Part shown: piece after piece, positions 35,844-45,110 of the stretch
Layout of the letters: each line of letters opens with the position of its first letter
Numbering within the stretch: the first letter of the stretch is position 1
From: Fragilariopsis cylindrus CCMP1102
Lineage: Eukaryota; Bacillariophyta; Bacillariophyceae; Bacillariales; Bacillariaceae
Reading direction: 5' to 3'
Length of the DNA: 64,000 bases
NCBI GenBank assembly: GCA_900095095.1
Contig: FMBT01000341.1
Span: 124,001-188,000, forward strand
The notes under the pieces: generated by a model
Seen by the model: only the letters and a program-made list of their open reading frames with translations
The model's database searches: none
What the model was told of the DNA's origin: nothing
Made by a program: the position numbers and the translations under genes

Positions 35844-36511
35844 ATGGTCCCGTACATGAAGAAGAAGCGTATGGAGGAACTAACTTATTTGGCAGGACGA
35901 ACAATCCGAATGGATGATCTGGAGATTTTCTCCCTGCTCTTTAAGCCTCGGAAATCTCATGCTCTTGTATTGAACACTTTGCTCGGGTCGAGAACGGAAA
36001 TTGTTGAAGCTGTACTACCTGGTTCTTCTCTCTGTAGTCACAATATGTTGAGATGCAGAAAAACAGGCATTATCATTGATATTACTCTCGGACAATTTTA
36101 GGGACCATGAAGCCATATATATTCCAAGACGAGGACCAGTATTTCAGCCATGTACCTGGAGAGATAGCGCGCTTTTATAAGACCACAGAATCAGATATTA
36201 ATTCACAGGTGACACGTGATAATGCACCATTTCGCGAAGCGACCTCTCCAGATTCGAAACCTGGAAATTTCACCAAGCGTGTTTTTCGTTCGTGCCAAAC
36301 AAACAAAGAGTTTTGTTGGAATTGCAAAGGTGCTGCTTCCGTCGGATCGGCTTTAAAGATATGCACGAAATGCAAGAAAGCTACATACTGCTGCAGAGAG
36401 TGTCAAATTTTGCACTGGAAGAGTCATAAAGGGTTTGTGGTCAAGAATAGCAACCAAAACCACCTGCCCTGTTTTCGCGACATAGACGGTTGCTTCTATA
36501 GTCACGAGTGA
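35844..36511 (+). CDS. MYND zinc-finger protein (two probable one-base breaks, 5' end uncertain)
   Basis: Two overlapping frames make one protein. The first (from about ATG 35844) contains LNTLLGSRTEIVEAVLPGSS and NMLRCRKTGIIIDITLGQF. The second (from ATG 36107) contains PGEIARFYKTTESDINSQ and then the MYND finger FCWNCKGAASVGSALKICTK, followed by YCCRECQILHWKSHK. One extra T in the TTTT run 36096-36099 joins the frames as GQFLGTMKPYIF. The finger lacks its last cysteine as written. One extra G in GGG 36431-36433 would give HKGVCGQE and a stop at 36448-36450, restoring it. MYND fingers bind proline-rich partners, often in transcriptional regulators. The upstream conserved region has no assigned function. 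Confidence 0.65.
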
Positions 36512-37763
36512 TCCTCTACGGGATCGCAATTAAACTCTCTTCTAACGAAGATGGGTTTGTCGGACGATGATAATCAGCCACGAGTATTCGATAGTGGTTG
36601 TTTATACACAAATAAATATAGCTCATCTAAAAGACCGTAGAACGCTAGTCAGCTTCGGTATTTGGCCGATCAAATAGAGATTGCATTGGTTAGTTTTTAT
36701 TGATGCCATATATCTCTCTCTCCGTTCACTCAGATGCAAACGCTGTCAAATCTCACGTGTCGCAGATTGCTGCTGGCGCGATAAAGAGGGATCTAATAGT
36801 TGTCTTCGTCGGTTTTATCGGTTATCGTTATTATTTTCGTTATCATTATCGTTTTCGTTTTTCGTCGCGGTTGTCGTTCCTTCGTTGCTCTTATCAGCGG
36901 TGTTATTGTTGTTATCATTGGTTTGTGGCTACAGCAAAAACCTGTACACTAACTCAGTAGAGTTTTTGAGAATTTGATGTAAATGTTGAAAAACCCTGCC
37001 CTTGTCGAATTCTTCCAAACATCGTACGTAAAACCAAAAAGCTTTTCGTTGCATCACAGTTCGTCGTCGTCGTGGATCGTTGGCGACAACAGACAAATGA
37101 TGATTGATTTTGACTACAGTATTCATTCTTCGCGGCGTCACAAAAAAGTCCGAACAAAACAAGGTCAACGATTTCTAATTATGACAGCATCAAATAATGA
37201 TAGAGTAACTCTTTGCATTTGAACCTATGACTCTCACTTTTTGCACTACTTACACTAATCATCTCAGCCAAGGTTATAATACATTGAAGGCATTAGAGGT
37301 ACAATATCAACCTGCCCCTCGCATGCCAAGTACGTGTGAGCTGAGTGGCGAAGTTCTCTACTATGCCGATCGAGAGAAAAGTGCGCAATAACGGACAATA
37401 ATATTTCCTCTTAAGTAACTTCCCTATAAGTGTCAAGAATATTAGAAAATAAGATTTATTATGTCCGCGCGAAAATTGTGACCATCAATGGCGATCATCA
37501 AATCTTCAGCAAGTAAATCTCAATGGCGATCATCAAATCTTCAGCAAGTAAAGCACAATTTTTTTTTGTTTGGCGTGCCATGTAGGCGAGAGATAAAAAT
37601 TGCATCGGAACTCTCACTATTATTACTACCTCTCTAGCTAGCTGGTAAGTGTCGGAGCTTTTTGTATACCATTCATTAGAATCAAAAGAAATGAGAAGAT
37701 ATATTATAACGTGACACAATTAAATTATAGCAACTATCAATTAATCATCACACAGCGAGCACA
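36512..37763. other. Intergenic region with a 35-bp tandem duplication
   Basis: No gene recognised in 1.25 kb. At 37486-37520 and 37521-37555 a 35-bp sequence starting CAATGGCGATCATCAAATC is repeated head to tail, differing only in the last three bases. Confidence 0.55.
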
Positions 37764-38938
37764 ATGATGATATTACAAATGATTGTAGTTGTTTTGTACG
37801 TTGTCACGGTTTTATTTTGCATCGGGACATGTCTCTTTGTATACTGCAATCGAAAGAAAGTGATTGTTTCGTTAGGTCAACCAGGTAAGTTTTTCTTTTT
37901 CTATAGGAGATTATACTGTAACACATCATGAACTATTCTTTTTCTAACACTACATCATAAACAAATTAAAATTCTCGCCTCTCTATTTAAAAAAATCACA
38001 CAGTATATCTTTATCAGTTATGCATTGCGGGTATTCTTCTAGTATCTCCTTTGGTCCTTAACGAAATTGTAACAGATGATACCAGATTTTATTTTGCAAC
38101 CACGCATATGTTTATTAATACGAATGGAGCATTATATTCACTCAATAGAGATGCGTTTCTTTATACCGAAGAAGGGAAAGTAGAATTCAACTACAATAGT
38201 AAAACGCTTATTATTAATAGTGCGTTTGCTGGAATGATACCATCGCGACAACAAATAGCGTACGATATGGGGTGCAATCTTGCTGTGGCACTAGCATGGA
38301 TTGGAATTGTACTTACCAACACTGTATTGTTCGCGAAAACTTATCGTGTTTACAAGATAACATTATTTAGACGGAATCAAACAATAAAACCAAGAAATTT
38401 GCTTGGTCCATACATAATGTCAGTCGTTTTTAGCGCCACGGTACTCATTGCATTAACTGTCACATCACCGATACATTATAGCACTATGATAAAGTATATA
38501 TCTACTAATGGTAGTTCGCAATACTACAATCAATGCTACGATGTGAACAAAATAAATGGTGCTATGTTCGCTTTTAATATTATAATTGAATTAGGTATAT
38601 TGGTTCTGGCATGGAAAGTACGGAATACTAACGAAGAATTAGGTGAAAGTCGAAAGATATTCATTCTAATCATCTTGCTACTAGCACTCGATATTGTAAT
38701 GGTTGTAGTCTGTAGCTTGATATTGTGGAAGTTTTTTCGGATCATAAGTATTGTATTGGTATTGAAATCACTTTTACCGATTTGGTTTTTAATTTGTCCA
38801 CGAATGTATTATGTTTGGTATGAATATAAACATGGACATCTTCCCCAATCCGTCATTGTACCAGGAATGGGGCATGTAACTGTTGCTGGTACATATAATA
38901 TCACCAACCCCCCCACCAACACCAATAATAATCAATAA
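37764..38938 (+). CDS. Class C GPCR-type seven-transmembrane protein (GABA-B-like 7TM_3 core)
   Basis: Two exons, 37764-37884 and 38004-38938, join in phase 1 (QP|VYLYQLCIAG) to give 351 aa. TM1 lies at residues 5-28 and ends in a CNRKKV basic stop. The strongest family signature is ALAWIGIVLTNTVLFAKTYR, continuing VYKITLFRR, the TM3/intracellular-loop signature of 7TM_3 receptors (K.(Y/W)RVY.I). More TM helices follow (PYIMSVVFSATVLIAL, MFAFNIIIELGILVLAW, ILIILLLALDIVMVVV, IVLVLKSLLPIWFLI), and a short Asn/Pro tail ends the protein. Unlike animal and many diatom class C receptors there is no large ligand-binding ectodomain; the N-terminus begins directly with TM1. The second, short loop region (residues 55-95) faces outside. 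Intact. Confidence 0.75.
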
Positions 38939-39396
38939 TAATAATTCAATATGATTTGTCCCATATTTGAAGAGAGTCCACGGAAACACAATACCACAGA
39001 TGGCGGCGAAGATGATAGCAAAATGAGACCAAGTTGCAGCAGTGTTGCAACTATAGTACTAGGATTGTAAACGGCAATCGGTTTATGTCTCAAATAAGCA
39101 TAGATTCCTCAATGGCAATAATAGCAATATAGCTACGAAGATAAATTTCTGGACAACTAGGAACGAATGGAAAGAAAAATGTTCTGCTGTTCACAATCAG
39201 ACTTAAATGGCATGCACGGTCTACGTTTACGTGTTGCTCAAACGGATTCCTGTTAGCTCGAAGATAAGGCAAGAATAGGTGCCGTATACACTTGAAAAAT
39301 CATTCCAGTTGTTGCGAAGCTTTACCATGTTCGTTTTATGTCGAGTGATTGCCCAGTGAATCACGTCTGATCAACACAAAATAATTGGTATTATTA
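38939..39396. other. Convergent intergenic spacer, nothing recognised
   Basis: About 460 bp between the 3' ends of the 7TM gene and the dehydrogenase-oxidase fusion gene. No repeat or open frame of note. Confidence 0.5.
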
Positions 39397-42337
39397 TTAG
39401 TGTACGACAGCAGGATCAAGACACTTCAAAGCCTCCCGAGAAGCAGAGAAACGTTCCATTTCAATGGGAGGTTCTTCGCCTGTCACCAAAGAAGCCATGC
39501 AATCACCAATCAACGGAGCAAATTTGAAGGCTCGGCCGCTACCACCTGAAAATACAGCGACATTCTTCGCGATCTTGTCCATAACAAAATACGAGTCGTC
39601 TGTCATCGTATACGGTGATGTAAACTGTTCAATTCGTTCTTCTACGTCAGGTAAATGTTCTTTGACCCATCCGTCCATTAGATCTAAAACTTTTTCGGAA
39701 CCATTATAATCGAATGCATCCATACCCTTCGTATCTCCTCCAGTTGGAAAATCAACGCCAACTTTTACGTATGTGTATTCATCGCCATCATCATTATTGT
39801 TGTCATTTTTGGAAACGGATTCGGTAGCAGTTGCCGGAAAGACATAGTATAGTCCACCATCTTCTTTACATTGCCCCTTACGAAAATGAAATGCTTGAGG
39901 AATAGAAGAAGCAACAGATGCTTTTACACGGTAATGGGCCCATTGAACTTGCCAAACCTCCAATTTAATTGTAGGTAGGTTTGCAGATTCCAAAACAGAA
40001 TTGGTCCAAGGTCCAGCTGCAATGACAACATTGTCAGCCTTCAAAGTTAATCCATCTTCGGTTGTAGCAACAACACCGTTGTTGCTAGTGGTGTCTAGAG
40101 AAACAATTTTCGTGTTGACATGCACGTCACATACTTCGCTAGCGACTTTCGCCATGGCCTCGCATGCTTTTGAGGCCTTGATATGACCAGCGTCGGCTTC
40201 GTATACGCCACTGTAGGGCATTCCTTGACAACCTTTCAGAGCTGGGTAGGCCTTAGCGATATCGTCACCTGATTCATAAAATGTATGGTCCAAGTTGAGA
40301 TTTTCCATAGTCTTCTTGGCACCCAAAACGGATCCCTCTACGGTTTCACCCGTATCTTCACCGTAGAACAATAGTCCATTTTTTTCCAATAGTGTTTCTC
40401 CACTTTTCTTTTCAACGTCCTTCCATCGTTTTAGTGCAGTAGCTTGCATCTTACTAAAGAATTCATCGGAATACATTTTACGATACATTCTGAAGCACAA
40501 TGAAAAAAAAAGAAGACAATCAATCAGACGTATTTGTTAGTTTTGGGGAATTGCTTTGTGCTTTATATTGTTGTTGATTGATGAAAGATGATCCTGCACT
40601 AGACCATACACTACTGATAACTTACCTAGAATCTCCATTGCTGCTTGCTGTTGGAGGAGCGAGACTCGTTCCACGTTCTACTAATATCGATTTTACATTC
40701 TTTTCACTTAGTGCGTAGGCTGTAGCAGTACCTGCCAATTAAAAAAGAACCGGGAACACGCAAAAAAAGAAATAATAAGAATAATGATTATTTAATTATT
40801 GATCAATGGTCTGATACAGATTTTATTTACCTGCCATCCCCCTCCGATGATAAGTGTATCTGTTTTCTTTGTATTTTCTTCGATCCAATCGGGAAATGAT
40901 TTGCCAATAGGATCACCATTCCTTGATGGAATAACATCGACCGTAATAGCATCCATCATGTTTGAATCCTTCTTGGCGAGTTCGACCATCGTTTTTGCCT
41001 TTTCCTTACTAAGACTTCGAATCCATCCATACATTAGAGCTGGTTCAACTGTTTGGTACAAATTAATATCGTACCATTCCACTGAATCGGCTAAGATCGC
41101 ACCAGCACTTGAGATACCTTCAGTAACGTGAAATACACCTTTTTCAGCAAATATTTGTTTCGCTTTTGGGGTAGCAAAAGGTGAATTCGTCGCTCCCGTA
41201 CAAAATTTAATTCCATCGGGAAAATTGGATGCGACGTCCTCAGTGATAGCTAATGAATTCGCACATGGAACTAGAAAATCACATGGAGTTGACGCCCAAT
41301 CATCAATAGGATGACATCCCTCAATTTTTGTGGTTGATTCTCGAATATCACAAGTTTGTACCTTCTTCGCACCCAATCGAACTAATTCCTTTGCGACTGT
41401 CGATCCGACCTTACCACATCCTTGTACAGTAAATGTCAATTGATGGATATCAAATACTCCCTTATCGTCGTCCGTACTATGCGATTCGATCAGACCTAAT
41501 ATACTACCAATGACTGAAGCAGCAGTTGCAATGTTCGTATCCACAGCCGAATCACGTCCGGCTAAGACATACCGTCCATTCGTTGCTTCCGTTAGGTAAT
41601 TCATATCAATATCACATGTATTGAGATCACATCCTGTATATACGGATCCCGAAAGAACTATATGTTTCAATATTATTATTAGAAAATCAATCAATGAGGG
41701 GATGAGGGGATGAGATAATATACAACGATTTCATTTTGTATTACTACGCATTGAAATATTTTATCATTTTCGTTCTACAGTCAGTACATTATACATAGCA
41801 CTACATACATACAGCGGGTAATTAATACGTACCTTCTAGAGCTTTCGCAATATCTTCCATTAATGATTTACGTTCGATGGTATCAATTGGTATATTCGTA
41901 TTCGCCACTAATTTTGCACCCGAAAATCCGGTACGGAACATATCATGCTTCCTGGTCATACCTTCTGCTAAACGAATCGCATCATCGATAGCATGATCAT
42001 CACTTTGATAATCCAATAAACGGATACCACCATTACCAGGACGATTAATACAGAATTCACCATTAATGGCGATATACAATTTAATGCCATCCTGGGTGAC
42101 TGGTGCTTCAAAGACTTTCGCGGACCGAACGGAACTAACCACGTTAAAGAAGTCATTGACCGCATGACTGATATCAAATTTACTACTGTCCGTATTTAAA
42201 TTCGTATCCGTATTCAGACCCTTTGTATTCACCAAACCCCGGAGTGGTTGAGAGATAGTAGAAAGTCCGTACACCGACGATGAAATAATCGTCCCTAAAA
42301 GGATAGCATAATGCACTTTAGCATAAAAGGATGGCAT
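39397..42337 (-). CDS. Fusion of Leu/Phe/Val-dehydrogenase-type and sarcosine-oxidase-type FAD enzyme (one frame break)
   Basis: Minus-strand exons are 42337-41833, 41657-40831, 40731-40626 and 40489-39397, about 840 aa. Residues 1-30 are a signal-like hydrophobic start. Next comes an amino-acid dehydrogenase of the Glu/Leu/Phe/Val class: GNGGIRLL, DAIRLAEGMTRKHD and GFSGAKLVA (candidate catalytic lysines), DMNYLTEATNGRYVLAGRD, and Rossmann motif GCGKVGSTVAKEL at about 248. Its C-terminus runs straight into a second Rossmann motif (TDTLIIGGG...GTATAYALSE, about 435-455), split by intron 2, then SSNGDSRMYRKMYS, AAGPWTNSVLE and FSGGSGRAFKFAPLIGD of sarcosine-oxidase-like FAD enzymes. Exon 2 to 3 needs one extra base; a sixth G at the C5 run 40838-40842 gives GGGMAGTATAYAL. 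Expected chemistry is NAD(P)-linked deamination plus FAD-linked amine oxidation of amino acids; substrates unknown. Confidence 0.8.
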
Positions 42338-43223
42338 GGTGGTTGATGGTACGATACGTAGTGTTTGGTGTTGTATTTATATTCTATTCTATTTTAAATT
42401 TGGTAAACTATGATTTTTGATGTCGTCCTAAAAAAGAACTGCGACTTTTACTCGTTTCGATCCGTTTCGTTATCTGGATAACAAGATACCGGTGGGATAT
42501 ACCCATCGTCATAAGGGTGGAGTCGACTCTCAAAAAGTAGTAGTACAGTACTGTATACAGTATTTGCTGCCATGATGTCGTCTTCTAATTTTCCTGACGC
42601 AGACTACTAGGAACAATCAAAACGTATCCATCTAACCCCGTCCATTCATTTTATATTTCGATGGTGTAACAGAACTCTTTCTTAAAAACGAAAGTACAAG
42701 AAGTAGATTCGCATGGTCGAAGTAGGCGAAGCGACACATCATCACGATTCTTGTGATTCAATTCCTTACCGGTTAGCGCCAATCATTAATTTGACGATGG
42801 AGTAAAAAGTGATGAGAGGTTTAAAAAAAGAAGAATTGAGCATATCGGCACGCGTCGAAATTTAATTCTGCGTCATACATCAAAAAATCGTTAAATAAAA
42901 TGTAGATGATAACTCACGTACGCAACCAACCGTTCGGACAAGCTGACAAAATTTGCAAATGCGCACAGACGCGACAACTAAACAGCCAATCACATCTATT
43001 CCTCCGCACGTGAATTGAGCGAAGTTTGAAGTAGATTCTCGCGTATCGTCGATGATCACGTTCATTCCTTCATATATGGCTCATGATCTTTTACAATTGT
43101 ACCGGTAGGGCCTACGGACGGAAGGATATTGTTTCGTTAGTACGGGTTTTTCCTTTTTTCAATTTCTACATCGATGCGAAAGATCATCACTCAAGACAAA
43201 TTTCTAAACAGAAAGAGACGACG
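42338..43223. promoter_or_regulatory. Head-to-head intergenic region between fusion gene and methyltransferase
   Basis: About 890 bp lie between the start of the minus-strand fusion gene and the probable start of the plus-strand SABATH gene, so it likely holds two promoters. No specific site could be identified. Confidence 0.35.
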
Positions 43224-44777
43224 ATGACGATGACGACGAGAATGATGAAGACGATGATCAAGATGAACAGTAAATCAGCCCCAACAACTAGTGTAGCGAT
43301 GAGAAGCAGCACACGAAAAACGTCGATGATTGGTGCTTCGTTTTATGCTGCGGCAACAATTATTTTGTAGTGCAACATTCCATACAGGTGCTGTAACAGC
43401 ATTCGCATTAAAGCAACAGCCAAAGTGCCTACTGCTAATAGTAAAGTAGTACATACACCAGTAGGGAAAGATGGTGATGGTGCCTATTCGGCTGCCACGA
43501 AAGGATGTTTTGATGTGATTGATGCCGCAACACCACTGATTTTAAATGAGGTAGCTTGTCAACCTTTCGAGACGATCATCCATTCCATATTGCTGATTAT
43601 GGTACAGCCGATGGTGGTACATCGTTAGGATTACTGACAAAAATTGTGAAAGCTGTTCGTGAACGAAAAGGCGACAAACAACGACAGCAACAATGATGAT
43701 GAAAAAGAAATTGTGATCCATTATGAAGATCAAAGAGAGAATGAATGGAAGAGTGTATTCAATCATGCATTTGGATATAAAAAAGTTACCGATGCCTATG
43801 GGAATCAAATTGATACACCCTATGATCTTGGTAATGTATTCATTGAAGCAAATGGTGTTGGATTTCATTCACAATGTTATCCAAGTAAATCAATTGACTT
43901 AGGTGTATCATTTACAGCCATGCATTGGTTAAGTTCCTCACCATCCTCATTAAGGGGTGTCGATATTATGCATTCCGCACGATCTGTCGATGGACCACCT
44001 CCTCAAGCAGAACAGAAACAAGCGGAACAGGATTGGTATAATATATTATGTGCACGATCGAAAGAATTAACAAAAGGTGGACGATTCGTGTGTGTTAATT
44101 TTTGTGTTTCGAAAGAGGGATATTTCTTAGGACAGACTGATACTGGAGTAAGTATGTGGGATTCATTTCAAATTGCATGGAATAAACTAGGAATCAGTGA
44201 AGAAGAACGATTAGGTATTTCATTTCCAAGTTATTATCGTACAACAGATGAATTTATAAATGGTATTGATAAATGTCCTGATTTACGTTTAATTTCCGCA
44301 GAAGAAAAAATTGTTCGTTGTCCATACCGTGAACATACATTGCTCAAAGTACAAGTGACGACAACAAAACAGCAAGACGATGACACCTAGAGAATATGCA
44401 AAATCTTTTGTACCGGTAAGTTCTGTTGTTGTTGTTGTTGTTGTTGTTGTATACATTTCTCCATTTATTTGTCATTGCTCTTTTGAAAATAGAAGAAAAC
44501 AATCCAACTAATCTGTCAATCTACCTGCTTCTTCTCATCGTTTGGACCTACCATAATCATAATACTATACACTCCTTACTTACTATTACAATTTAAGACT
44601 ACCCGTACATGGTCACATTCTACGTTTAAAGCAGCATTAAGCGATGATAAAACTGATCAAGAAAAAGAAGATATTCTTGAACAATTCTGGACGAATTATG
44701 AAGAATTAGTAGCAGAAGCACCGGAAGAGCATGGTATGGATTACGTCCATTCCTATTTAGTTATAGAAAAAATATAA
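43224..44777 (+). CDS. SABATH-type SAM-dependent carboxyl methyltransferase (frameshifted)
   Basis: Read across frame changes, the protein begins with a hydrophobic region (SMIGASFYAAATIIL then ATFHTGAVTAFALKQQ, about 43330-43420). The catalytic part then follows: GAYSAATKGCFDVIDAATP; IADYGTADGGTSLGLLTKIV (SAM-binding motif, about 43595-43650); IHYEDQRENEW; FIEANGVGFHSQCYPSKSID; SFTAMHWLSSSPSSLRG; and GRFVCVNFCVSKEGYF. After intron 44416-44597 the last exon gives TRTWSHSTFKAAL and EELVAEAPEEHGMDYVHSYL. HWLSS and the IAD.G...G..SL motif are hallmarks of the plant salicylic/jasmonic-acid-type carboxyl methyltransferases (Methyltransf_7). Frame changes lie near 43368, 43420, 43570, 43650 and 44380. 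Substrate unknown; the VTAFA segment could be a plastid-type cleavage site, weakly. Confidence 0.7.
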
Positions 44778-45110
44778 AATGTAATCCATTGAGTAGGCCT
44801 AGCTAAAATGAGAGGATGATTTTTACCTATATTTTTACATCAAGACTTATATTTTTGTTATTTTCATGTTCTTTCCCATTTTGGTTTCAGTATGCCTCCT
44901 ACTTGGGTTACCACCCCACAGCTATCATTGTATAGTTGTTAGTTGAATTGGTCCGCTACTGATTGGACTTATCAGTTTCTTGTCTGGATATGAGATCCAC
45001 ATCTACTGTTCAGTCCACTTTTCTCTTGCAATCCATCCATCCATCCATATTTTTACACAGTATCTAATAGTAGGCTTTTCCAAGAACCAATGAGTTAGAA
45101 TATCAAATAG

